Shown: positions 52,526 through 61,014 of the stretch, one piece after another
Numbering within the stretch: the first letter of the stretch is position 1
Layout of the letters: every line of letters begins with the position of its first letter
Assembly (NCBI RefSeq): GCF_028473745.1
Contig: NZ_CP101137.1
Location: 930,001-994,000, forward strand
Length of the DNA: 64,000 nt
Direction of reading: 5' to 3'
DNA from: Streptomyces sp. M92
GTDB lineage: Bacteria > Actinomycetota > Actinomycetes > Streptomycetales > Streptomycetaceae
The notes under the pieces: generated by a model
The model's input: only the letters and a program-made list of their open reading frames with translations
What the model was told of the DNA's origin: nothing
Database searches by the model: none
Position numbers and translations under genes: made by a program

Positions 52526-52592
52526 TGACGGAATGCCCGGTGACGGAATCATGCTCGGCGGCGGAACACGCTCGGTGCCGGAACACGCTCGG
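52526..52592. repeat. four tandem imperfect 15-18 nt repeats
   Basis: Units of the form TGACGGAAnnnnCTCGG at 52526, 52541, 52559 and 52576; the last two share CGGAACACGCTCGG. They lie upstream of the 52129 gene and beyond the terminator of the 52668 gene. Could be regulator sites or slippage products. Confidence 0.6.
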
Positions 52593-52607
52593 TGGCGCAA
52601 TGGGAAA

Positions 52608-52652
52608 GGGCCGCCGCGCCACCCCGGAAAAGGCGGGGTGGCGCGGCGGCCC
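52608..52652 (-). terminator. very strong stem-loop terminator
   Basis: A perfect 19-bp stem, GGGCCGCCGCGCCACCCCG (52608-52626) with its complement at 52634-52652, and a 7-nt loop. It sits 15 nt past the stop of the 52668-53399 gene. Confidence 0.87.
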
Positions 52653-52667
52653 GGAACGCCGAGGGCG

Positions 52668-53399
52668 TCAGGAGGGGTTCGCCGGCAGCGGCGCGGCCGG
52701 GGCGGCGGCCTCCGGGGCGGCGGCCTCCGGAGCGGCCGGCAGCGCGGGCAGTCCGGCCAGGTCCGCGGCGGGCAGCCCACCGCCGACCAGCGTGGCGGCG
52801 ACGACGTTGACGACGCCGGTCACCACGTCCTTGACGGCCGGGCTCACCTGTTCGGCGGTGCCGGAGGTGCTGGCCTTGATCAGGGCGTCGATCTGCTTCT
52901 GCAGGTCGGCGTAGGCGGAGGCGGTCAGGTCGGCCGCCGCCGCGGTCTCGTCGCTGTCCTGCGCCGCGACGGGCGCCGGCAGCGTGACCGGGGTCTCGGC
53001 CTCCGGGGCGGTCACGACCGGCGGCTGGGCCGGGGTGCTCGTGCCCGGCGTGGTCGTCGCCGTGTCGTCGGCGTCCGCGTCCGCCGCCTCGGCCTTGGCG
53101 AGGGCGTCCTTGACGGCGGCGGAGAGCTGGTCCGCGTCGGTGGCGGCGAGCTTGCCGTTGTCGGCCTTGAGTACGGCGCCGAGCAGGTCGGTCACCGGCG
53201 TCAGCACGCCGCCCAGGCCGGCCAGGCTGCCGACCTGGTCCTGCAGTTCGGCGGCGTCGGGCAGGGGCGCGTGGGATGCCACGTGGGTGCGTTCCCGGAC
53301 CGATTCGCCATCGGCCGCCATCACCGCCGGCCCGGAGAGACCGATCAGGAGGCCGGCGGTGAGGGCGGTGGTGGCGATTCGCCGTGCGGGCAGACGCAT
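52668..53399 (-). CDS. secreted Ala-rich helical protein of unknown function
   Basis: 243 residues. The signal peptide (MRLPARRIATTALTAGLLIG, cleavage after VMA near 28) is followed by helical segments (AELQDQVGSLAGLGGVLTPV, ATDADQLSAAVKDALAKAEA), a Thr/Pro/Glu linker at about 113-150 and a C-terminal helical region ending in an Ala/Pro tail. No cysteine, no sorting signal. ATG with AAAGGAAC upstream and a strong terminator downstream, so a monocistronic unit. No family recognised. Confidence 0.75.
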   Translation of the reverse strand: MRLPARRIATTALTAGLLIGLSGPAVMAADGESVRERTHVASHAPLPDAAELQDQVGSLAGLGGVLTPVTDLLGAVLKADNGKLAATDADQLSAAVKDALAKAEAADADADDTATTTPGTSTPAQPPVVTAPEAETPVTLPAPVAAQDSDETAAAADLTASAYADLQKQIDALIKASTSGTAEQVSPAVKDVVTGVVNVVAATLVGGGLPAADLAGLPALPAAPEAAAPEAAAPAAPLPANPS

Positions 53400-53609
53400 G
53401 AGGGGTTCCTTTCGGTGGTGCGTCGGATCTTGTGCCCACCGTGGAAGCGCCCGTGCCGCTCTGCAACCGAGCCGTGACCGTACGTCCGCACCCGCTTCTC
53501 CCCCCGTCGGCGTCCTGCCTGGTGGGGCGGCCTGTCAAGGCCCGTCCGCCGTGTCGGCGCGCACACCCCCCATTCGGGGCAGCACACCGCCGTCCGCGCG
53601 GCAACGCGA

Positions 53610-53653
53610 ACCGGCCGCCCGCTCGCGGAGGAACCGCGGTACGGACGGCCGGT
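53610..53653 (-). terminator. stem-loop after chpF
   Basis: ACCGGCCGCCCG (53610-53621) pairs with CGGACGGCCGGT (53642-53653) with one G-U, loop 20 nt, 19 nt downstream of the minus-strand chaplin stop. Confidence 0.6.
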
Positions 53654-53672
53654 GCGGGGTTCGAGCCGAGGG

Positions 53673-53912
53673 TCAGTCGTTCTCGCACTCGTTGCCGAAC
53701 GCCGGGTTCAGCAGGCCGATGATGTCGACCGTGTTGCCGCAGACGTTGACCGGGATGTGGACCGGGACCTGCACGACGTTGCCCGACAGGACGCCCGGGG
53801 AGTGAGCGGCGGCGGCCTGCGCGCCGGCGTCGGCAGCGGCGACACCGGCGGTGCCCGCCACCGCGGCGGCGGCGACGGAGGTCAGGGCCAGGCCCTTCGC
53901 GATACGCGACAT
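53673..53912 (-). CDS. chpF: short chaplin (ChpF-like)
   Basis: 79 residues, the same length I recall for S. coelicolor ChpF. The signal peptide (about 1-27) is followed by one chaplin domain at about 38-77 (PGVLSGNVVQVPVHIPVNVC, GNTVDIIGLLNPAFGNEC) with both cysteines. It is secreted and assembles into the rodlet amyloid layer that makes aerial hyphae hydrophobic. ATG with AAGGAGC upstream. A sigma-BldN-like promoter lies about 55-85 nt upstream. Confidence 0.93.
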   Translation of the reverse strand: MSRIAKGLALTSVAAAAVAGTAGVAAADAGAQAAAAHSPGVLSGNVVQVPVHIPVNVCGNTVDIIGLLNPAFGNECEND

Positions 53913-53967
53913 GGAGAAGTGCTCCTTGGGGTTGACACAAACATCCGGGCGGGTGCCCGGCGCAGTG

Positions 53968-53995
53968 TCAACGCGTGGCACACGCGTGAGTTGTG
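53968..53995 (-). promoter_or_regulatory. sigma-BldN-like promoter of chpF
   Basis: On the minus strand CACAAC (53990-53995) and CGTTGA (53968-53973) are 16 nt apart, close to CGTAAC-N16-CGTTGA. The -10 hexamer is identical to the one before the other chaplin gene. Confidence 0.6.
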
Positions 53996-54240
53996 CCGCC
54001 GAAAGGGTGATCTCGCGGAAAGTGACGTTCACGGTTCCAACACACTTGCCCGGTTTCACCGTATTAGTACGGATAGCGGCTAGAGTCCCACACCATCCGA
54101 CGCATCCCTGGTGCGCCACTGCGGGGCATCGACCGAGGGCACTCTCCGAGAGCTCCGGACGTGGCGGTGACCAGCCGGTTTTCTGCGGTGAGGCGCGTTT
54201 TCGCCCGTCCCGAGCATGTTCCGTGAGCGAGGAAACGCGT
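53996..54240. other. promoter and leader region of the exopolysaccharide operon
   Basis: The chpF-glycosyltransferase gap. A -10-like TAGAGT at 54081-54086 follows an AT-richer stretch, but no good -35 is placed. If used, the leader would be about 150 nt. The ribosome site GAGGAAA precedes ATG 54241. I see no known riboswitch. Confidence 0.35.
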
Positions 54241-55539
54241 ATGCACCTGTCACCGACCGACTCCCGGTCACGGGTTCTGCACGTCACCCAGCCGGTGGAC
54301 GGCGGGGTCGCCCGAGTCGTGACCGACCTGACACGGGCTCAGCTCGCCGCGGGACTGCGCGTCACGGTCGCCTGTCCGGACGATGGCTCTCTCGCCGCCG
54401 GGCTCCGTTCGCTCGGCGCCGACGTGCGGCACTGGCCGGCGACGCGGTCGCCGGGCCCGGGCCTGCCGGCGGAGGTACGGCGGCTCGCCCGCGTGATCGG
54501 GAACGTGCGGCCCGACCTGGTGCACGCGCACAGCGCGAAGGCCGGCCTCGCGGTGCGGCTCGCCGTGCGGGGTGGGGTACCGACGGTGTTCCAGCCGCAC
54601 GCCTGGTCGTTCGAGGCGGTCGGCGGGGCCGCCGCGGCGCTCGCGCTCGGCTGGGAACGGTGGGGCGCGCGCTGGGCGGCGCGCACGGTGTGCGTGAGCG
54701 AGGCGGAACGGGCGCGCGGGGTGCGGGCCGGGATTCGCGGGCGGTGGGCGGTGATCCCGAACGGCGTCGACCCCGGCCGCTTCGGCACCGTCACCGCGCA
54801 GGAGGTGGACGCCGTCCGGCTGCGGTGCGGCGCCGGCCCCGACGCCCCGCTGGTGGTGTGCGTGGGCCGTCTGTGCCGGCAGAAGGGGCAGGACATTCTC
54901 CTGACCGCCTGGGAGTCGGTGCTCGCGCGGGTGCCGGGGGCCAGGCTGGTACTGGTCGGTGACGGCCCGGACCGCGCCCGTCTCACGGCACGCGCCTCGG
55001 CGTACGGCTTCGGGGTCGCGGCAGTTCCCGGTGGCGGGGCACGGCCGGGCCGACGGCCCCCCGCCCCGGTGCTGTTCGCCGGTGCCGTCGCGGACGCCGC
55101 CCCCTGGTACCGGGCCGCCGACCTGGTCGTCCTGCCGTCGCGCTGGGAGGGCATGGCGCTCGCCCCGCTGGAGGCGATGGCCTGCGGCCGGCCCGTGGTG
55201 ACGACCGGTGTGGACGGCGCCCGCGAGGTGCTGCCGGCCGCGCTCGTCCCGCACTGCCTGGTGCCGCCCGGGGACGCGGTGGCGCTGGCCGACGCCGTGA
55301 GCGGGCTGCTGCTCGACGCGCCGCTGCGCACGTCGCTGGGCCTGCGGGGGCGCGCGCACGTCCGGTCCGCGCACGACGTACGCCGCACCGCCGCCGCGGT
55401 CGCCGCGGTCTACGCCGACCTCCTCGGCGGGGCGGGAGCGGCCGGACACGGGGCGGCGGGCGAGACACGCGTCCTCCCCAGACCCGTGGGCCGGCCGGTC
55501 GTCGCGTCCACCGAGTACAGGGAGTCCACGCACCCGTGA
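54241..55539 (+). CDS. GT4-family glycosyltransferase
   Basis: 432 residues, GT-B fold, retaining, uses a nucleotide sugar in the cytoplasm. The N-terminal domain has QPVDGGVARVVTDL and HAHSAKAGLAVRLA. The C-terminal domain has VIPNGVDPGRF, VGRLCRQKGQDILLTAW, VLVGDGPDRARL and the E-x7-E motif RWEGMALAPLEAMACGRPVV. ATG 54241 follows GAGGAAA. It is the first gene of a tightly packed exopolysaccharide operon; its stop overlaps the next start (GTGA). Confidence 0.9.
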   Translation: MHLSPTDSRSRVLHVTQPVDGGVARVVTDLTRAQLAAGLRVTVACPDDGSLAAGLRSLGADVRHWPATRSPGPGLPAEVRRLARVIGNVRPDLVHAHSAKAGLAVRLAVRGGVPTVFQPHAWSFEAVGGAAAALALGWERWGARWAARTVCVSEAERARGVRAGIRGRWAVIPNGVDPGRFGTVTAQEVDAVRLRCGAGPDAPLVVCVGRLCRQKGQDILLTAWESVLARVPGARLVLVGDGPDRARLTARASAYGFGVAAVPGGGARPGRRPPAPVLFAGAVADAAPWYRAADLVVLPSRWEGMALAPLEAMACGRPVVTTGVDGAREVLPAALVPHCLVPPGDAVALADAVSGLLLDAPLRTSLGLRGRAHVRSAHDVRRTAAAVAAVYADLLGGAGAAGHGAAGETRVLPRPVGRPVVASTEYRESTHP

Positions 55540-57042
55540 CCGCGGAAAGCACCGTCCCCACCCCCGCCGGCCAGCCGCGCGACCTCGGCGCCTCCCCCGT
55601 CTCGCTACTGCCGCGGCGCACCGGCGCCGCGGGCTTCCGGCTCCCCGCCGGGCGTCCCGTTCCCCGGCCGGACTCCCCGCTGCCGCTGATCGTGGCGGAC
55701 GGCACGGCGGCCCTGCCGGGTTCGCTGCTCCTGACCGGCGCCCCGCACCAGCCGCTGCTCGCGGTGCTGCTGGTCACCGCCTCGGTGCTGCTGCGCCCGC
55801 GCCCCGCCGCCCGGCGGCTGCCGGGCGCGCTGGACGACCTGCCCGCCCTGTGCGGCCGTGTCGCGGTGCTCTGGCTGTCGCTCGGGGCGCTCGTCGCGGC
55901 GTACGCCCCACCGCACGCGCTGTCCGCCCGCACCCTGCTCCTCGGCTTCCTCGTGCACGCGGCGACGGGCTGCGCGGGCCGGGGCGTCGTGCACCGGGCG
56001 CCGCGCCGTACCGCGCGCCGGGCCCGCCCCCGCGCCGCCGCGGCCCGCCCCGCCGCGCCGCGCGGCCGTGCGCGCGGCCGCGGCCGTGCTGCCCGCCGCG
56101 CTGCGGGGTGCGCCCGGTCCGCTCGTGGCTCGGCCGCTGCGCGAGCCGCGCTGCGGGGTGCGCCCGGTCGGGCTCGTGGCCGACGAGCCCGGCGGCACAC
56201 CGGGCGGCCTGCCCGTGCTGACCACGGGCGAGGAGGTGCGGCGGGCGGTCGTGCAGAACGGCGTACGGGACGTACTGGCCGTGCACCCGTCCGGGCGCGG
56301 CCGTCAGGGCGCGCTGCTGCGGGCGCTGGCCGAGTCGGGGTGCGCGGTGTGGGAGGTCGAGGCGGACACCCCCTCCCGCGCCGACGCCCCCGCCGCCTCG
56401 TCCGCGGGCCGGGACCGGCTCGCCGGATTCGCCTGCCGGCGCCTGGAGCCAGACGTCCGGCGGCCGGGCGGCGCCGGCAAGCGGGTGCTGGACGTGACGG
56501 TGTCCGGGGCGCTGCTGCTGCTGCTGAGCCCGCTGCTGCTGGCCTGCGCGGCCGTGCTGAGGCTGGTCGGCGGCCCGGGCGTGGTGTTCCGGCAGGAGCG
56601 CGTCGGCAAGGACGGCGCGCCGTTCACGCTGCTGAAGTTCCGCACCCACCGCCCGGCCGACGCGCACGAGTCGGCGACCCGGTGGAGCGTGGCGGACGAG
56701 CGGCGGATGCCCTGGTTCTGCCGCTTCCTGCGCCGTACCTCGCTCGACGAGCTGCTCCAGCTGTGGAACGTCTTCCGGGGCGACATGAGCCTGGTCGGCC
56801 CGCGTCCCGAACGCCCGTACTTCGTGGCGCGGTTCAGCCAGACCTACCCGGGATACGCCGCCCGCCACCGGGTGCCGGCCGGCATCACGGGACTGGCCCA
56901 GATCAACGGGCTGCGCGGCGACACCTCCATCGAGGACCGGGCCCGCTTCGACAACGCCTACATCGACGACTGGTCGCTGTGGCAGGACGTCTGCATCCTG
57001 CTGCGCACCGCCGTCGCGCTCGTGCGGCCGTCGGGGAGCTGA
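55536..57042 (+). pseudogene. polyprenyl phosphosugar transferase, frameshifted
   Basis: The GTG start overlaps the GT4 stop and opens a membrane region (PLLAVLLVTASVLLRP, RVAVLWLSLGALVAAY) in one frame up to about 55990-56040. The rest is in the next frame: VRAAAAVLPAALRGAPG, CGVRPVGLVADEPG, then the complete bacterial sugar transferase domain. That domain has KRVLDVTVSGALLLLLSPLL, FRQERVGKDG, RTSLDELLQLWNVFRGDMSL, VGPRPERPYFV and AGITGLAQINGLRGDTS. It would normally load the first sugar phosphate onto undecaprenyl phosphate. The break could be real or a sequencing error in a GC run; the catalytic half alone (from about 55858) could be translated. Confidence 0.7.
56101..56180 (+). repeat. 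50-nt near-tandem duplication in the sugar transferase gene
   Basis: CTGCGGGGTGCGCCCGGTC begins at 56101 and again at 56151, each followed by a GCTCGTGGC element. Period 50 nt, not a multiple of three. It lies just downstream of the frame change. Confidence 0.7.
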
Positions 57043-57047
57043 GCGAG

Positions 57048-58439
57048 GTGGCCCACGCCCTGCCCCTGGCGCCCGCGGCGCGCGTACGCCGACGGCTGCC
57101 GCCCGTGCTGGCCGTGGTGGCGGTCGTCGCGCTGCTCGCCCTGCCGGTCGCGGGTGACGGCACGGACGGCGCGCACCCGGCGGACCTGGCCTCGGGGCTG
57201 GCGGTGCTGTACTGCGCCGTCCGGCTGGTACGGGACCGGCGGCGCCCCCTGTCCGGCAGGGCGGCCGCGGTGCTGGGGCTGCCCGTGCTCGGTCTCGCCG
57301 TCGCCGCCATGGGCGCGCTGTCGCCGGGGGCGGGGCTCACCGGGCTCGGCCGCTACCTCCAGGTCTTCGTCCTCGTCCCCGCCACCGTGCTGCTGCTGGT
57401 CCGCGACCGCGGTGACGTGCGGCTGCTCGCCTGGTCGACGGTGGGGCTGGCGGCGTGGCAGGGGGCGGTCGGCGTCCACCAGTACGTCACCGGGACCGGG
57501 GCCTCCTACCGGGGCGAGCAGGTCCGGGCCGTGGGCACCTTCGGGCCGCAGGACGTGATGGGCATGGCCACGGTGGTCTCCCTGGGCGTGGTCTGCGCGG
57601 TGGGACTGGCGCTGGGCCGGACGCCGGCGCGGCAGCGGCTGCTCGCCGCGGGGTGCGCGCTCGTCCTGCTGCTGCCGCTGGCCCTGTCGTTCAGCCGCGG
57701 GGCGTGGATCGCGACGGCTCTGACGTGCGCGGCCCAGTTGCTGCTCGCGGGGGTGCGCCGGGCGCTGGCGGTGGGGGCGGCCGTGGTGGCGGCGGGCGTG
57801 GTGCTGGTGGGCGGGTTCGGGGTGGGCACGGCGATGCTCCAGGAACGGGTCGGCAGCATCACCCGGGTCGCCGACGCGCCCGACCAGTCGGTGACCGACC
57901 GGTACACCATGTGGGCGGCGGCCGTCGGCATGTGGCACGAGCGGCCGCTGACGGGCGTGGGGCTGAAGGGCTTCCCCGAGCACCGCGACGGGCACGCCTC
58001 GCTGGCGCTGTCCTCGGGCAGCGAGACCGACGGCGCCGGCGCGGGCTACCACAGGCAACCGCTGCTGTCCCCGCACAACATGTATCTGCTGGTCCTCGCC
58101 GAGCAGGGGCTGTTCGGGCTGCTCACGCTCGCGGGGAGCTGGCTGGCGCTGCTCGTGCTCGGGCTGCGGAGGCTGCGTGCGGTGCGGCGTTCCGGGCGGG
58201 CGGGGCAGGACTGCGCGCTGGTCGCCTGCGGGCTGCTGGTGTGGCAGCTGACCGACTTCGCCTACGCCGACATCGGCGGGCCCTCGACCGTGCTGACGGC
58301 GGTGTGCTTCGGGCTGGCGGCGTGGTGGGGGCTGGGAACCGATGCGACGGTGGGCCCCGCACCCGTCCCGGCGCCCGCACCCCTTTCGGCGCCCGCACCC
58401 GTTCCGGCGCCCGGTACCAAGGAGGCGCCGGCGCCGTGA
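57048..58439 (+). CDS. O-antigen ligase/polymerase-like membrane protein
   Basis: 463 residues with about ten to twelve hydrophobic segments and a Wzy_C/O-antigen ligase signature. The loop YTMWAAAVGMWHERPLTGVG, then GFPEHRDG and LSPHNMYLLVLAEQGLFGLL, matches the extracytoplasmic ligase loop with its catalytic His-x-x-Tyr region. It should polymerise or ligate the lipid-linked oligosaccharide. The tail is a Pro/Ala repeat (PVPAPAPLSAPAPVPAPG). GTG 57048 follows the transferase stop by 5 nt. Confidence 0.83.
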   Translation: MAHALPLAPAARVRRRLPPVLAVVAVVALLALPVAGDGTDGAHPADLASGLAVLYCAVRLVRDRRRPLSGRAAAVLGLPVLGLAVAAMGALSPGAGLTGLGRYLQVFVLVPATVLLLVRDRGDVRLLAWSTVGLAAWQGAVGVHQYVTGTGASYRGEQVRAVGTFGPQDVMGMATVVSLGVVCAVGLALGRTPARQRLLAAGCALVLLLPLALSFSRGAWIATALTCAAQLLLAGVRRALAVGAAVVAAGVVLVGGFGVGTAMLQERVGSITRVADAPDQSVTDRYTMWAAAVGMWHERPLTGVGLKGFPEHRDGHASLALSSGSETDGAGAGYHRQPLLSPHNMYLLVLAEQGLFGLLTLAGSWLALLVLGLRRLRAVRRSGRAGQDCALVACGLLVWQLTDFAYADIGGPSTVLTAVCFGLAAWWGLGTDATVGPAPVPAPAPLSAPAPVPAPGTKEAPAP

Positions 58440-60232
58440 AGACACCCTCCGTGCGCACGCCGGACGAGGCGGCGGTACCGGCGGCCCGGAGCGCCGACGT
58501 CCCCGGCACGGACGCCGCCGCGCCCGCCGGGGGCCGGCCCTCCTCCGGCCTCCTCGCCCGTGCCGCGCTGGTCACGGCCGCGCTGTCGGTGGCCGGGTCG
58601 GTGCTCGGGCTGGTCCGGGACCAGGCGCTGGCCCGGCTGTTCGGTGCGGGGCGCGAGACGGACGCCTTCCTGGTGGCCTGGACGGTGCCGGAGTTCGCGG
58701 CGACGCTGCTCATCGAGGACGGGCTGGCCTTCGCGCTGGTGCCGATGTTCAGCCTCGCCCTGGCGCGCCGCGCGCGGGGCACCGCCCCCGGTGACCCGGT
58801 CCGCGCGCTGGTCGCCTCCACCCTGCCCCGGCTGTCGCTGGCCTTCGCCGCGGCCGGCACGCTGGCCGTCGTCGCGGCACCGGTGCTGGTGCGCGCCCTG
58901 GCCCCCGGCCTGCCCGACCACGCCCTGGCCGTCGACTGCACCCGCCTGACCGCCACCTGCGTCGTGAGCTTCGGGCTGGCCGGGTACTGCAGCGCCGCCC
59001 TGCGCGCCCACCGCCGGTTCCTGGCACCGGCGGCGATCTACGTCGCCTACAACACCGGCATCATCACCGCGATGTTCGTGCTCGGCGGGCGCTGGGGGGT
59101 GCGCTCGGCGGCCGTCGGGGTCGCGGTCGGCGGCTTGCTGATGGTGGCGGCGCAACTGCCGTCGCTGCTCGGGCAGCTGCGCCACCGGGAGAACGGCGAC
59201 GGCACCGCCCGGACCACGGGCACCGAGAACGACGACCCGGCACGCCCCCTCGCGCTCGCCCTCTTCGGCACCGTCCTGCTCTTCGCCCTGTGCCGGCAGT
59301 CCCAGGTCGTCATCGAGCGTTTCCTCGCCTCCGGGCTCCCCTCCGGCGCCATCTCGCACCTGAACTACGCGCAGAAGGTGGCCCAGATCCCGATGACGCT
59401 GTCGCTGATGCTGTGCACGGTCACCTTCCCCGTGGTGGCGCGGGCGGTGGCCGACGGCGACACCGAACGGGCCCGCGACCGGGTGGAGCGGGACGTGGCG
59501 CTGGCCGCAGGCCTGGTGCTGCTGGGCACGGCGGCGGTCGTGGCCTGCGCACCGCAGATGGTCCAGCTGCTCTTCCAGCGCGGCGCGTTCACGGCCGCCG
59601 ACACGGCGGCGACGGCGGGCGTGATGCGCGTGTACGCCCTCGGGCTGCTCGGCCAGACGGTGGTGGGCGCGCTGGCCCGCTCGTACTTCTCGGCGGGCCG
59701 CGCCAGCTGGTACCCGCTCGGCGTGATGGCCGCCGGCATCGCCGCCACCGCCGTCATCGGCGCCCTCGCCGTCGGCCCGTGGGGCGTGGCCGGGATCGCC
59801 GCCGCCAACGCCGCCGGCATCACCGTCACCGCCGCCCTGCTGCTGGCCGGTATGGGTCCGCGCAGCGTTCCCGTGCGCGTGCCGCGCGTCCTCGGCGACC
59901 TGGGCCGGCCGGTGCCGGCGGCGGTCGGCGCGACGGTGGCGGGCGCGCTGGTCGCGGACCGGTTCACCGGCCCCGGCGGCTCCCCCGCCGTCGCCCTGGC
60001 CGCCGGTGCCGCGGCCGTCGTCGGCGTCTTCGCCGTCCTCGGTCTGGCCCTGGGCGTCCAGGGCGTCGCTCCCGCCCTGGGGTCCGTCCGCCGTTTCCTC
60101 CGCCCCGTCACACGAAGGCTCCCGCATGGCCGCATCAGCATCCGCCTCCCGCTCCGTCCCGGCTTCCGCCCCCGTCCCGGCTCACGCCCCCGTCCCGGCT
60201 CACGCCTCCGCCGTCTCCGCCGGTCCCGCTGA
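58436..60232 (+). CDS. MurJ/MviN-like lipid-linked oligosaccharide flippase
   Basis: 598 residues, 13-14 predicted membrane helices of the MATE/MOP superfamily. The start of the domain reads VAGSVLGLVRDQALARLFG, FLVAWTVPEFAATLLIEDGL and ALVPMFSLAL, typical of MurJ. Placed between polymerase and glycan-modifying genes, it probably flips the operon's own lipid-linked saccharide, with housekeeping MurJ elsewhere. GTG start overlaps the ligase stop. The Arg/Pro tail (RPGFRPRPGSRPRPGSRL, from about 578) lies in the 107-nt overlap with the next gene. Confidence 0.85.
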   Translation: MKTPSVRTPDEAAVPAARSADVPGTDAAAPAGGRPSSGLLARAALVTAALSVAGSVLGLVRDQALARLFGAGRETDAFLVAWTVPEFAATLLIEDGLAFALVPMFSLALARRARGTAPGDPVRALVASTLPRLSLAFAAAGTLAVVAAPVLVRALAPGLPDHALAVDCTRLTATCVVSFGLAGYCSAALRAHRRFLAPAAIYVAYNTGIITAMFVLGGRWGVRSAAVGVAVGGLLMVAAQLPSLLGQLRHRENGDGTARTTGTENDDPARPLALALFGTVLLFALCRQSQVVIERFLASGLPSGAISHLNYAQKVAQIPMTLSLMLCTVTFPVVARAVADGDTERARDRVERDVALAAGLVLLGTAAVVACAPQMVQLLFQRGAFTAADTAATAGVMRVYALGLLGQTVVGALARSYFSAGRASWYPLGVMAAGIAATAVIGALAVGPWGVAGIAAANAAGITVTAALLLAGMGPRSVPVRVPRVLGDLGRPVPAAVGATVAGALVADRFTGPGGSPAVALAAGAAAVVGVFAVLGLALGVQGVAPALGSVRRFLRPVTRRLPHGRISIRLPLRPGFRPRPGSRPRPGSRLRRLRRSR

Positions 60233-61013
60233 CTTCCGCACCCGCACCCGCGCCCGCGCCCGCCCCCGCCCCCGTACGCGCACCGAAGCCGCCGCCCGCC
60301 CCGGCACCGTCCCCTGGGTGGCGATGTACCACTCCGTCGGCGACGCCTCCGACGACCCGTACCGCGTCACGGTCACGCCCGAGCGGCTGGACGCGCAGCT
60401 CGGCTGGCTGCGCCGGCGCGGCCTGCGAGGGGTGTCCGTGGCCGAGTTGCTGGCGGCACGGGCCCGCGGCGAGGGCCGGGGGCTGGTCGGGCTGACCTTC
60501 GACGACGGGTACGCCGACTTCGTCGAGCACGCGCTGCCCCGCCTGAGCCGCCACGGCTGCGGGGCCACCCTGTTCGTACTGCCTGGGCGGCTCGGCGGCG
60601 ACAACGCGTGGGACCCGCTGGGGCCGCGCAAGCCCCTGCTGACCGCCGACGGCATCCGGCACGCCGCGGCCCAGGGCGTCGAGATCGGCTCGCACGGCCT
60701 CACCCACGTCGACCTGACCGACGCCGACGACGCCACGCTGACGGCCGAGACCGCCGACAGCCGGGCCCTGCTCACCGAGCTGACCGGCGCCCCGGTCACC
60801 GGCTTCTGCTACCCGTACGGCACGGTCGACGCCCGGGCCGCCGACGCCGTACGGGCCGCCGGGTACACGTACGCCTGCGCCATCGACCCCGGCCCGCTCA
60901 CCGGCCCGCACGCGCTGCCCCGTGTGCACGTGGGGCAGCGGGACACGGCCGTACGGCTGCTGCTGAAGACCCGGCTGCACCGTCTGCGCCGCCGTGCCGC
61001 CACGGGGGTGTGA
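60126..61013 (+). CDS. polysaccharide deacetylase (NodB homology, CE4)
   Basis: 295 residues. NodB domain from about 60: VAMYHSVGD, LTFDDGYADFVEHALPRL (motif 1, catalytic and metal Asp), IGSHGLTHVDL (metal His), FCYPYGTVDARA. It removes N-acetyl groups from glycans. No signal peptide is evident; instead the first 55 residues are Ala/Pro/Arg-rich (SAPVPAHAPVPAHA). ATG 60126 has GAAGG upstream. The first 36 codons overlap the flippase gene, so the true start could be later. Confidence 0.85.
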   Translation: MAASASASRSVPASAPVPAHAPVPAHASAVSAGPADFRTRTRARARPRPRTRTEAAARPGTVPWVAMYHSVGDASDDPYRVTVTPERLDAQLGWLRRRGLRGVSVAELLAARARGEGRGLVGLTFDDGYADFVEHALPRLSRHGCGATLFVLPGRLGGDNAWDPLGPRKPLLTADGIRHAAAQGVEIGSHGLTHVDLTDADDATLTAETADSRALLTELTGAPVTGFCYPYGTVDARAADAVRAAGYTYACAIDPGPLTGPHALPRVHVGQRDTAVRLLLKTRLHRLRRRAATGV

Positions 61014-61014
61014 G

